Below, piece by piece: positions 42,864-51,272 of a DNA stretch of 64,000 bases. The notes under the pieces are model-generated. The model made no database searches. It saw only the letters and a program-made list of their open reading frames with translations, and was not told the DNA's origin. Source of the DNA: an uncultured Eubacteriales bacterium (GTDB lineage: Bacteria > Bacillota > Clostridia > Peptostreptococcales > Anaerovoracaceae); contig UQNJ01000010.1 of assembly GCA_900542295.1 (NCBI GenBank), forward strand, positions 1-64,000, given 5' to 3'. Both the position numbers and the translations under genes were made by a program. Within the stretch, counting starts at the first letter, position 1; each line of letters begins with the position of its first letter.

Positions 42864-42869
42864 GGGAGA

Positions 42870-42885
42870 TGTTTCACATGAAACT
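42870..42885. promoter_or_regulatory. parS: parS-like site at the start of the DUF1294 gene
   Basis: TGTTTCACATGAAACT matches the parS consensus at 14 of 16 positions. It includes the start codon of the DUF1294 gene and lies 7 bp after the parB stop. Confidence 0.6.
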
Positions 42886-43150
42886 TTTAATAGCTGTGAT
42901 GTGCGTATGGAATTTAATATCATTTTTCATGATGGGCATAGATAAGTATAAGGCAAAGAAAGATAAAAACAGGATAAGTGAAAAAACTTTAATTCTATCT
43001 GCTTTGCTTATGGGTGGTGTAGGAATTACTGCCGGAGCGGTTGTTTTTCACCACAAAACGCAAAAACTAAAATTTAGAATATTATTGCCGTTGAGTATAA
43101 TATTTAATGGTGCAGTAATTTACGGATTGTATTGTTTGAATTTACTTTAG
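42878..43150 (+). CDS. DUF1294 small membrane protein
   Basis: A 90-residue protein of the DUF1294 family with three predicted helices (LLIAVMCVWNLISFFMMGID, LILSALLMGGVGITAGAVVF, ILLPLSIIFNGAVIYGLYCL). The signature KYKAKKDKNRISEKTL and HHKTQKLKFRI lie in loops. The function is unknown. The ATG at 42878 is the right distance from AAGGGAG; the ATG at 42869 abuts it and cannot be used. Confidence 0.85.
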   Translation: MKLLIAVMCVWNLISFFMMGIDKYKAKKDKNRISEKTLILSALLMGGVGITAGAVVFHHKTQKLKFRILLPLSIIFNGAVIYGLYCLNLL

Positions 43151-43186
43151 GAGGAAAGTCCCTTTAATCAAGGGACTTTTGTAATT
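43149..43186 (+). promoter_or_regulatory. Shine-Dalgarno separated from its start codon by a hairpin
   Basis: A strong AGGAGG (43149-43154) is followed at once by a perfect 10-bp stem (AAAGTCCCTT / AAGGGACTTT, loop TAATC, 43155-43179). Seven bases then precede the ATG at 43187. No other ribosome site is seen. With the hairpin folded, spacing becomes the ideal seven bases. The same hairpin with TTTTG after it could alternatively be a weak terminator. Confidence 0.6.
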
Positions 43187-43684
43187 ATGGAAAAATATGC
43201 AGCGGAACTTACAAAAAAAGTTGAACAAGAGTTAAAAAAGATTGATATTCCGGTTTCCGGTGAAATAGATAAAGTAGTAATAAACAAGAGGGCAAAAAAA
43301 CGGCTGGGGGCATGTAGAAAAGAAAAAATTGCAGACGGGAAAATAAAATTTGTAATAGAACTTTCATCAGTAATAATGGACTGCACGGAAAAGGAAATTT
43401 GTGGAGTAATAGCACATGAACTTATTCATACATGTGAAGGCTGCTTTAATCATGGTAAAAAATGGAAAGAGTACGCAAAAAGAGCAAACGATGAATATGG
43501 TTACAACATACACAGAGTCACTGATTTGGAAAATTCGGACATAAAGTGCGAGTTTTCTGCAAAAAACATTTATATAATAAAATGTAAAAACTGCGGAACG
43601 GTTTATAAGAGGATAAGGATGTGTCCTCTTGTAAAAAATCCCGAACGCTACAGATGTGGAAAATGCGGACATTCTTTAGGCTGA
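43187..43684 (+). CDS. SprT-like zinc metallopeptidase domain protein
   Basis: A 165-residue protein with the HELIH zinc site (His77, Glu78, His81) and downstream His89 as third ligand, then a C-terminal zinc ribbon (Cys133, Cys136, Cys157, Cys160). This architecture matches the SprT-like domain whose eukaryotic relative Spartan removes DNA-protein crosslinks; the bacterial role is unproven. It sits beside the parAB genes. Its ribosome site is unusual (see the 43149 entry). Confidence 0.85.
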   Translation: MEKYAAELTKKVEQELKKIDIPVSGEIDKVVINKRAKKRLGACRKEKIADGKIKFVIELSSVIMDCTEKEICGVIAHELIHTCEGCFNHGKKWKEYAKRANDEYGYNIHRVTDLENSDIKCEFSAKNIYIIKCKNCGTVYKRIRMCPLVKNPERYRCGKCGHSLG

Positions 43685-43885
43685 GACAAATATGACCGTT
43701 TTGAAAGGAAATGTTCATAAAATAATATTTTGGATGAAAAGTTTTGAATAATGTGGTATAATATTATAATTATTTATGCATTTTTACAGATTAGATTATC
43801 ACAAAAACAACACTAAAAAAAGGCAGATGAATGTTAAAATAATAAGTGTATTTGTGTAAGCTGATTACAGACTGGGGAGAGAGCT

Positions 43886-45640
43886 ATGACAGCAATGAAT
43901 CTTGAAGATTTCATATCATCTTATATACCTGTGCCTGTTTGTGTAATAAACCAGAAGGGCAAAATCATATGTGCAGGCGAAAAAATAGGAGAAGTATTTT
44001 TGTATGACGATATAGTAGATTCAGATATTTTTGCTATTACAGGAATAAGAGCTTCTGAGCTCTATGATGCGGCAGAAGAAAAAACCCACCCTATATTGAA
44101 AAGAAATGAAAAAAAATTCAAACTGATATGTCATAGAGTAAGTCAGGATTCAGACGGCAATCTTGCGATTCTTTTTGATGATGTAACTAATTTGGAAGAG
44201 CTTAAGGCAAAATACAATAATGAAAAGATTTGTATTGCAAAAATTCAGATTGATAACTATGATGAGCTTATTTCAAATACGCAGGTAGAGTATAGAATTT
44301 CTTTACCTAACGAGATAGATAAAATTATAAGAAGATGGGCAGAAAAGATAGATGCCTCAATTAACAGAATGGGTGATGATTCTTATCTTGCCACATTTGA
44401 ACAGCAATATCTGAATAATTTAATACTATCAAAGTTTGACATATTGGATGAAGTTAGAAGTATAGAGACGGCTGCTGATTTTCCTGTCAGTCTGAGCATA
44501 GGTGTGGGAGCCGGAGGAAGAACCCCTGTGCAGACTGAAGAATATGCAGATGCTGCGCTGGATCTTGCGTTGGGAAGAGGCGGAGATCAGGCGGTGCTGA
44601 AGAGAAATATCAAGATAGACTATTTCGGCGGTAAGTTGCAGACTGTTGAAAAGAGAAACAAAGGCAAATCAAGAATTGTCGGTCACGCTTTGAGACAGCT
44701 TATAGATCAGTCTAAAAAAATATTTATAATGGGGCATGCAAATCCTGATATGGACTGTTTCGGTGCTTCATTGGGAATTCAGCGTCTTTGTGCTATTTGC
44801 GAGAGAGAACCTTATATAGTTATAGATAATTATAAAGAACCTTTGCAGGCCATATTCAAACAGGCAAAGGACAGCGACAATTATAGATTCATTTCAAGCG
44901 AAAAAGCAAAAACACTTGCAGACGGTGACAGCCTTGTGATGATTATGGACACTCATCGTCCAAGTATGGTTCAGTGCCCTGAACTTTTGGAAATATGCGA
45001 AAGAAAAGTCATAATAGACCATCATAGGAGAGTTGAAGACTTTATAGAAAATCCGGTACTTGCATATATGGAATCGTATGCATCTTCAACAAGTGAGTTA
45101 GTGGCTGAAATCCTTCAATATATGACAGGTAAAAAAGCACTTACAAAACTTGAAGCTGAAGCACTGCTTGCAGGTATAACTGTAGATACAAATGGATTTA
45201 CAGTCAAAACAGGCGTCAGGACCTTTGAAGCAGCGGCATGGCTGCGAAGGAAAGGGGCTGACCCGACAGAAGTAAGCAGGTTTTTTCAAGAAGAAAAAGA
45301 AAGCTTTATGATAAAAGCGAATGCCTTAGCCGACGCAATAAGTCATGAAAATGGCATAATGACGGCGATATGCAAGCAAAAACATTCTGACGAACAGGTA
45401 ATATGCGCACAAGTTGCCGATCAGCTTCTGACACTTAAGGGAACTAAGGCAAGCTTTGTTGCCGGTATAAATAATGAAGGCAAAACTGTGGTAAGCGCCA
45501 GATCTTTAGGAGAGGTCAATGTACAGGTAATAATGGAAAAATTCAACGGCGGCGGACATCTAACGACTGCTGCTGCCCAAGTTGATATAAGTCCTGAAGA
45601 GATAATATGTGAAATACTTAAAGTTATGGAGGAAAAATAA
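43886..45640 (+). CDS. GdpP-like DHH phosphoesterase without membrane helices
   Basis: A 584-residue protein resembling GdpP/YybT, the cyclic-di-AMP phosphodiesterase. A PAS-like segment (YIPVPVCVINQKGKIICAG) is followed by a degenerate GGDEF domain (about residues 110-240) and the DHH/DHHA1 catalytic part with GHANPDMDCFGASLG, MDTHRP, DHHRR and C-terminal GGGH. The two N-terminal membrane helices of typical GdpP are missing; the in-frame upstream sequence has a stop and GGGGAGAG fixes the start. It precedes rplI and dnaB as in other Firmicutes. Confidence 0.88.
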   Translation: MTAMNLEDFISSYIPVPVCVINQKGKIICAGEKIGEVFLYDDIVDSDIFAITGIRASELYDAAEEKTHPILKRNEKKFKLICHRVSQDSDGNLAILFDDVTNLEELKAKYNNEKICIAKIQIDNYDELISNTQVEYRISLPNEIDKIIRRWAEKIDASINRMGDDSYLATFEQQYLNNLILSKFDILDEVRSIETAADFPVSLSIGVGAGGRTPVQTEEYADAALDLALGRGGDQAVLKRNIKIDYFGGKLQTVEKRNKGKSRIVGHALRQLIDQSKKIFIMGHANPDMDCFGASLGIQRLCAICEREPYIVIDNYKEPLQAIFKQAKDSDNYRFISSEKAKTLADGDSLVMIMDTHRPSMVQCPELLEICERKVIIDHHRRVEDFIENPVLAYMESYASSTSELVAEILQYMTGKKALTKLEAEALLAGITVDTNGFTVKTGVRTFEAAAWLRRKGADPTEVSRFFQEEKESFMIKANALADAISHENGIMTAICKQKHSDEQVICAQVADQLLTLKGTKASFVAGINNEGKTVVSARSLGEVNVQVIMEKFNGGGHLTTAAAQVDISPEEIICEILKVMEEK

Positions 45641-46086
45641 TGATAGTCATTTTAAATAAAGATGTTAAAGGAACAGGAAAAGCAGGCGATGTAGTGAAAG
45701 TAAGCGACGGATATGCAAGAAACATGCTTATCCCTAAGGGTCTTGCGACAGAAGCTACACAGGGTAATATAAGACACCTTGAAAAAAAGAAAGCAATAGA
45801 AGCTGAAAAAAAGGCAGAAGAAAAGGCTGAGGCAGAGAAACTTGCAGAGAAGATAGGTAAGCTTTCCGTAACTATAAAGACTAAGGCCGGAGAGGGCGGA
45901 AAGATATTCGGTTCAATAACTTCAAAAGATATTTCGGAAGCGTTGAAAAAAGAACATAACATAGATGTAGACAAGAAAAAGATCCAGCTAGCGTCACCTA
46001 TAAAGCAGACAGGTGAAATATCGGTTGAAATTAAACTTTATTTTGAGGTAAACGCAAAACTTACTGTTAAGGTAGAAGCAGAATAG
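45640..46086 (+). CDS. rplI: 50S ribosomal protein L9
   Basis: A 148-residue L9. The N-domain begins MIVILNKDVKGTGKAGDVVKV and continues YARNMLIPKGLA. A long connecting helix (residues 41-75) of E/A/K leads to the C-domain. The start overlaps the previous stop (TAATG). Confidence 0.96.
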   Translation: MIVILNKDVKGTGKAGDVVKVSDGYARNMLIPKGLATEATQGNIRHLEKKKAIEAEKKAEEKAEAEKLAEKIGKLSVTIKTKAGEGGKIFGSITSKDISEALKKEHNIDVDKKKIQLASPIKQTGEISVEIKLYFEVNAKLTVKVEAE

Positions 46087-46121
46087 AACAAATTTGTAGT
46101 AAATGACAATGGGAGAAAACC

Positions 46122-47435
46122 ATGGAAAAAATTCCTCCACATAATGAGGAAGCGGAAAGATCCGCTTTGGGAGCAGCTATGCTCAATAAAGAAGCTCTTT
46201 TAGACGTGGCAGAAGAAGTAAAACCTGAAGATTTCTACAATGAAAGCCATAAAGAGATATTTGATGCAATAATGACTCTTTACAGAGATAATATTGCTGT
46301 AGATATGCTGACTGTATGCGAAGAACTGAGCAGAAGAAAAACCTTGGATATGGTAGGGGGCAGAGCATATATAGCTACTCTTACAGCAGAAGTGCCTTCA
46401 ACAGCAAATGCAGGAGAATATGCCAAAATAGTTTCAGAAAAGTCAATGCTTCGCAGACTTATAACAGCAGCGGAAGATATAACTGTCAAAGGGTATGATG
46501 ATAAGATGGCTGCAGAAGAGCTGCTTGATTATGCAGAAGGGGATATTTTCCGCATAGCACAGAAAAGACAGAAAAACGACTATGCAAAAATTCAGGATGT
46601 TTTGATGAAAAACCTGAAAATAATAGATGAGGCAGTACAAAATAAAGGCAAGGTAATAGGTCTTCCTACAGGTTTTAAAGAACTCGATGAGAAAACATCG
46701 GGGCTGCATCCATCAGATCTCATAATTGTGGCTGCTCGTCCGGGAATGGGAAAAACAGCATTTGCACTTAATATAGCTCAGCAGAGTGCAGTAAAGGCCG
46801 GTGCTTCTGTCATGATATTCAGTCTGGAAATGTCTCAGGAACAGTTAGGACAAAGGCTTATAGCAATGCAGGCGAGGGTGGAATCCGAGAAATTAAAGAA
46901 AGGAACACTCGATTTAAAGGACTGGGACAGAATCAATTATGCACTTAATGAACTTAACAATACGAAAATAGTAATAGATGATACTCCCGGTGTATCCATT
47001 ATGGAGATGCGTAACAAATGCAGAAGGCTTAAGGCTGAGCAGGGTCTTGATCTTATTGTGGTAGACTATCTGCAGCTGATGACCTTTGACGGAAGAGCTG
47101 ATAGCAGACAGCAGGAAATAAGTGCGCTTTCAAGGCATCTTAAACTTCTTGCAAGAGAAATGAACTGCCCGGTTATAGTTTTGTCGCAGCTTTCACGAGC
47201 ACCGGAAATGAGACAGGACAAGAGACCTATGTTGTCTGATTTGAGAGAATCAGGGTCTATAGAGCAGGATGCAGACATTGTAATGTTTTTGTACAGGGAT
47301 GACTATTATAACGAGGATACAGAAAAACCGGGTGTCTGTGAAATAAATCTGGCAAAGCACAGAAGCGGACCGACAGATAGAATTGAATTGACATGGGTGG
47401 CAAGATACACGAAGTTCAGTGACAAGGCATTATGA
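46122..47435 (+). CDS. dnaB: Replicative DNA helicase
   Basis: A 437-residue DnaB helicase (called DnaC in Bacillus). The N-terminal domain contains HNEEAERSALGAAML. The RecA-like motor has Walker A ARPGMGKTAFALN, Walker B DLIVVDYLQLM and the DnaB motif SQLSRAPEMR followed by DLRESGSIEQDADIV. It is a hexamer at the fork. A DnaD-family protein follows two genes later. Confidence 0.96.
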   Translation: MEKIPPHNEEAERSALGAAMLNKEALLDVAEEVKPEDFYNESHKEIFDAIMTLYRDNIAVDMLTVCEELSRRKTLDMVGGRAYIATLTAEVPSTANAGEYAKIVSEKSMLRRLITAAEDITVKGYDDKMAAEELLDYAEGDIFRIAQKRQKNDYAKIQDVLMKNLKIIDEAVQNKGKVIGLPTGFKELDEKTSGLHPSDLIIVAARPGMGKTAFALNIAQQSAVKAGASVMIFSLEMSQEQLGQRLIAMQARVESEKLKKGTLDLKDWDRINYALNELNNTKIVIDDTPGVSIMEMRNKCRRLKAEQGLDLIVVDYLQLMTFDGRADSRQQEISALSRHLKLLAREMNCPVIVLSQLSRAPEMRQDKRPMLSDLRESGSIEQDADIVMFLYRDDYYNEDTEKPGVCEINLAKHRSGPTDRIELTWVARYTKFSDKAL

Positions 47436-47456
47436 TTTTAACAGGAGGAAAAGCAT

Positions 47457-47642
47457 ATGATAACTAAGGATATGACAGTATTTGAAGTCCTCGAAATGGG
47501 AGAAGAATACGAAGAAATCTTCAAAAAACACATGCTTACATGTGCCGGATGTCCGGGCGGTGCAGCGGAAACATTGGAACAGGCTGCCTCTGGGCATGGA
47601 ATTGACCTTGAAAAGCTCCTTGTGGATTTAAACGGAGTCTAA
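47457..47642 (+). CDS. DUF1858 redox-disulfide domain protein
   Basis: A 61-residue protein matching the DUF1858 / hybrid-cluster-associated family, with conserved TCAGCPGGAAETLEQAA (C-x-x-C at residues 29 and 32). The cysteines could form a disulfide or bind a cluster. AGGAGG precedes the start. It lies 21 bp after dnaB and 4 bp before the DnaD-like gene. Its link to replication is unclear. Confidence 0.85.
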   Translation: MITKDMTVFEVLEMGEEYEEIFKKHMLTCAGCPGGAAETLEQAASGHGIDLEKLLVDLNGV

Positions 47643-47646
47643 AATA

Positions 47647-48951
47647 ATGGGTTTTAAGAGAGAAACAATAAAAGATTTTTATCTTCTTGCTACTGATGTG
47701 GAGAATATTTTTATAAATGAGTATATGCCGGTAGCGCCCGGAGATTTTGTAAAGGTGTATCTGTATGGATTACTTTACAGTCAGAACGGATTTAAGATGA
47801 CTTGCAGGCAGATGGCAAATCAGCTTTCAATTAGCATGGAAAAGATCAATGAAGCCTGGGACTATTGGGATTCTATGGGGATTGTAGAAAGAACACGGTC
47901 TGATGAAAATCCGGAAGAGTATGATATAGTTTTTAAGCAGATGAGATCTATGCTGTACGGTAACTCCGGTCATCTAAATGGTGTTGACAGAAAAGTACCT
48001 TACGATACAAAGGAGTCTGGGGAAAATGGTGTAACTCCTGATAATAGCCTTTGCAGTAATAAGCTTAAGGAACTGCTTATAAAAATAGAAAACATAAAAG
48101 GAAGAAATCTATCGCCGACAGAAATTAAAGAAATCTTTTCTTTGGCAGAAGATGATAAGGTTCCTTCCGAAATAATAATAGGAGCAATGGAATATTGCAT
48201 AGGAAAAGGCAAAACAGGTATAAATTACATAGCGAAAGTATCAAGAGAATGGTTTAAAGAAGGTCTTAGAACAGAAAAAGATATAAAGGAGAAATTTGCC
48301 GGAATAGATGAGAGAATGGCAATATACAAGCGTATTCTTAAAACCTTAGGATTAAGCAGGGGCATTACGGAAGCCGAGAAAGAGATGGTCGATACTTGGA
48401 TTGATGAGATGAAATTCAACATGGACAAGATCTTAGAGGCTTGCAGCAGGGCTTCTTTTATTTCCAATCCTAACTTAAGATATGTAAACAAAGTACTGAT
48501 GAACTGGTACGAGGAAGCAAAAATCAACGGTCGTAATGTGAACAGCAAAGGCGGAGTAACTCAGTCAGTTTTAAATAAGTATTATGAATATCTGAGAAAT
48601 AAAGAGCAGAATGAGGCTGAAGCAAGGCGAGCAGAAGTTTACTCTAAAATTCCCCGCATAGAGGAACTGGACACAGAAATGATGGAACTTGGACAGAAGC
48701 TTTCGAGAGTTGTTCTTGAAGGGAACCCTTCAAAGCTCAATGAAATAAAAAGACTTATGAAGTTAATGGAAAAAGAGCGCAGTGTTCTCTTGACTGAAAA
48801 CAATTATCGTGAAGATTACACAGACATAAAGTATGCATGTGATAAATGCAGCGATACAGGAATAACTGAAGATGGGCAGCGTTGTTCATGTATCAAGGAA
48901 AGAATGGGAGAAGCAGAATTATGGCAAAATTCGACTTTATTAAAAGATTAA
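47647..48951 (+). CDS. DnaD-domain replication protein with C-terminal zinc motif
   Basis: A 434-residue protein. The N-terminal winged-helix region (residues 15-85) is followed by one or two DnaD-like helical domains (about 135-215 and 230-300, EVSREWFKEGLRT-like and FNMDKILEACSRASFISNP with YVNKVLMNWYEE). The last 45 residues carry CDKCSDTGITEDGQRCSCI, the zinc motif that normally starts DnaC/DnaI helicase loaders, after which the protein ends. No ATPase loader gene follows, as it does in many Clostridia. Role in helicase loading is inferred. The next gene overlaps by 31 bp. Confidence 0.75.
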   Translation: MGFKRETIKDFYLLATDVENIFINEYMPVAPGDFVKVYLYGLLYSQNGFKMTCRQMANQLSISMEKINEAWDYWDSMGIVERTRSDENPEEYDIVFKQMRSMLYGNSGHLNGVDRKVPYDTKESGENGVTPDNSLCSNKLKELLIKIENIKGRNLSPTEIKEIFSLAEDDKVPSEIIIGAMEYCIGKGKTGINYIAKVSREWFKEGLRTEKDIKEKFAGIDERMAIYKRILKTLGLSRGITEAEKEMVDTWIDEMKFNMDKILEACSRASFISNPNLRYVNKVLMNWYEEAKINGRNVNSKGGVTQSVLNKYYEYLRNKEQNEAEARRAEVYSKIPRIEELDTEMMELGQKLSRVVLEGNPSKLNEIKRLMKLMEKERSVLLTENNYREDYTDIKYACDKCSDTGITEDGQRCSCIKERMGEAELWQNSTLLKD

Positions 48952-50603
48952 AAAAGAAAGAAGTCGACGAGAATCAGAACGAAAGCACGGCTTTAGAAAA
49001 GAAAGCGGAGAAGAAGACATATAAGGATAAAAAAGCAAATAAGATTTTTGGCTTTATATGGGAACATTCAGGAGATCTGATAGAAGTTCTGGATGAAATC
49101 TTAGAAGAGGTTACAGAAATTGCTGAAGATGGATTCTGTGCGATTATGAGTCTCGGCGCTTCTCTGATAGACTTTTATGATAAGAGTGCTGCTGTTGTGG
49201 AGTGGTTTATACTTAAATCTTCAGTACTGGTTGGCAGAAAACAACATGATTTAAGAATAAAAACCATAGAGAACAAGGGAGAAATAATCAAGAATGCCAT
49301 TATACTAATGGCGGGTGTCATATGTATAGCTCTTGCAATAGCTTTAACTACAGGTTATCAATATTCATATAACGGAAGACCTTTAGGCATTGTAAAAGAA
49401 CATAAGGATGTACTTGAAATCTTAGAACTTGCAAGTGAAGAACTTTCTCAGGAATACGGGTCCAACATAGAAATCGACCCGGCTAAAGATATAACCTTTA
49501 AAAGAGTTGTATCTTATGGCAAGGCCGTAGATACAGAAGACGATGTTTTGAGAAGACTGACATATATGGGTGAAATAAATGCCAGTGCCAGCGCTATTAT
49601 AGTGGATGGTGAAACAAAAGTAATTGTAGAAAATGAAAAAATAGCAGAGCAGGTTCTTCAGGATATTAAGGATATTTTCATAACGGATGATGAGTCTACA
49701 GAATATGAATATATAGGCTTTGTTGAAGATGTAAAAATCAAAAAAATAAGTACGAAACTTCCTAACATAAGCAACAGAAGTGCGGCTGTCGAAAAACTCA
49801 AAAACGGCGGACAAAAAGCAGCTGAGTATGTAGTTCAGGAAGGTGACAGCATGTATGGAATCTGTGAAAAACTGGGCGTAACCATAGATGAGCTTGCTCA
49901 GATGAATCCGGGTCTTACTATGGAATCTATGCTCCATATAGGAGACAGCATAGTTATAGAAAGAGAAGTTCCTCTTCTCACTCTTGAAACCATTGAGGTG
50001 TCAACTTTTGCAGAAACAGTTCCGTTTGAAACCGAATACAGGGATTCAAATTATTACTATAAAGGCGAAGAAGTCACAAGCAGAGAAGGTCAAGACGGAA
50101 GAGCGAGTGTAACGGCAAGACTTACAAAACATAACGGAGAGGTTGTTGCACGGGAAGACATAGAGCGTGAAGTTATAGTACAGCCTGTAAGTAAGGTGAT
50201 ATTAAAGGGAACAAAGATAAAACCGCCTACAGTAGGTACGGGAAGTTTCATAAGACCTGTAAATGTTGCCATATCATCCAGATACGGATACAGATGGGGA
50301 CGTATGCATTACGGCGATGACTATGCCGCTGCTACGGGAACTCCTATCAAGGCTTCTGATGGAGGTACGGTAGTTACTGCGGGATGGTATTATGGATATG
50401 GTTTGACCGTAATAATAAATCATGGCGGCGGAGTTAAAACTTTATACGGACATTGCAGCAGCCTTAATGTATCTGTAGGAGACAAAGTATTCCAAGGACA
50501 GAACATAGCGGCAGTCGGCAATACCGGAAACAGTTATGGCTCACATTGCCACTTTGAAATAATAGTTAACGGAAGGCATGTAGATCCGTCACTTTATGTT
50601 TAA
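48921..50603 (+). CDS. Membrane-anchored M23 peptidase with LysM and G5 domains
   Basis: A 560-residue protein. A 125-residue charged cytoplasmic part is followed by one membrane helix (about 126-146), an extracellular stalk, a LysM domain (about 303-347), a G5 domain (about 363-435) and a C-terminal M23 endopeptidase (450-560). Zinc ligands are His463 and Asp467 (H-x-G-x-D in MHYGDDYA) and His544 (in SHCHFEI). It would cut peptide crosslinks of peptidoglycan, with LysM as anchor. The start at 48921 follows GGGAGAAG within the previous gene. A terminator follows. Confidence 0.9.
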   Translation: MAKFDFIKRLKKKEVDENQNESTALEKKAEKKTYKDKKANKIFGFIWEHSGDLIEVLDEILEEVTEIAEDGFCAIMSLGASLIDFYDKSAAVVEWFILKSSVLVGRKQHDLRIKTIENKGEIIKNAIILMAGVICIALAIALTTGYQYSYNGRPLGIVKEHKDVLEILELASEELSQEYGSNIEIDPAKDITFKRVVSYGKAVDTEDDVLRRLTYMGEINASASAIIVDGETKVIVENEKIAEQVLQDIKDIFITDDESTEYEYIGFVEDVKIKKISTKLPNISNRSAAVEKLKNGGQKAAEYVVQEGDSMYGICEKLGVTIDELAQMNPGLTMESMLHIGDSIVIEREVPLLTLETIEVSTFAETVPFETEYRDSNYYYKGEEVTSREGQDGRASVTARLTKHNGEVVAREDIEREVIVQPVSKVILKGTKIKPPTVGTGSFIRPVNVAISSRYGYRWGRMHYGDDYAAATGTPIKASDGGTVVTAGWYYGYGLTVIINHGGGVKTLYGHCSSLNVSVGDKVFQGQNIAAVGNTGNSYGSHCHFEIIVNGRHVDPSLYV

Positions 50604-50610
50604 AAGATAG

Positions 50611-50642
50611 CGCAGGCCGGTTCTTAACCGGTCTGCGTTTCC
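50611..50642 (+). terminator. Terminator after the M23 peptidase
   Basis: CGCAGGCCGGTT and AACCGGTCTGCG form a 12-bp stem (one G-U), loop CTT, then TTTCC. Confidence 0.75.
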
Positions 50643-50678
50643 ATATACTTTAGAGAACTCTTTATGGAGGTGGAGTAT

Positions 50679-50948
50679 ATGGAGAACCATTATATTACTT
50701 TAGAAAACAGAGAAAAAATAACTATAAGTCAGGTTATAGATGTTGATGCATTTGACGAAGAGAATTTATGGGCTAATTTAAAAGATGGCGGAATAGAAAT
50801 AGCCGGAGAAAAACTGAATATAGAAAAACTGGATCTTCAAGAAGGAATATTGGTAGTAAGCGGCAAAATATGTTCTTTTAGCTACAGTGATAAGACTCAA
50901 AAGGAAAGAAAATCCGTTTTTGGAATTTTCAAGAGAAGGCATGACTGA
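50679..50948 (+). CDS. yabP: Sporulation protein YabP
   Basis: An 89-residue YabP. The core ITLENREKITISQVIDVDAFDEE is typical, with I/V-rich strands and the later GEKLNIEKLDLQEGILVVSG. In Bacillus it is needed for late coat or cortex stages. The ATG at 50679 follows GGAGGTGGAG; a reading from 50664 begins before the ribosome site. yabQ overlaps its end by 8 bp. Confidence 0.88.
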   Translation: MENHYITLENREKITISQVIDVDAFDEENLWANLKDGGIEIAGEKLNIEKLDLQEGILVVSGKICSFSYSDKTQKERKSVFGIFKRRHD

Positions 50949-51234
50949 ACTGATATTGGAACAGATAAGGACAATTATAGTTATGAGCTATTGCGGTATG
51001 ACATCGGGCCTTATCATTGATGTGTTCAGACTTTTTATTAGCCGATTTATTGAGGGGAGTTATATATTAAAAATTATAATAAAAATTTTTTGCTGCATTG
51101 CAATTGCTTTTTTGATTGGAGATTTTATATTTTATTGCCAAAATGGAAAAATCACATTTTTAGGCATGGCAGCCTTTACCATAGGGCTTTTGTTGTGGAG
51201 AAAATTTTTTTGTGATATAATTTATAAACCGTAA
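50941..51234 (+). CDS. yabQ: Sporulation membrane protein YabQ
   Basis: A 97-residue membrane protein with helices at about 10-30, 40-62 and 70-90. Recognised by order (yabP-yabQ-divIC) and by its hydropathy (EQIRTIIVMSYCGMTSGLII, DVFRLF). YabQ is required for cortex formation in Bacillus. Sequence similarity alone is weaker than for yabP. Confidence 0.75.
   Translation: MTELILEQIRTIIVMSYCGMTSGLIIDVFRLFISRFIEGSYILKIIIKIFCCIAIAFLIGDFIFYCQNGKITFLGMAAFTIGLLLWRKFFCDIIYKP
51193..51221 (+). promoter_or_regulatory. Candidate promoter of the divIC-rnmV-rsmA cluster
   Basis: TTGTGG and TATAAT are separated by 17 bp, within the end of yabQ. Confidence 0.45.
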
Positions 51235-51272
51235 ATTGCAATAAAAAAGAGTATATTATATGGGTAAGAGGC

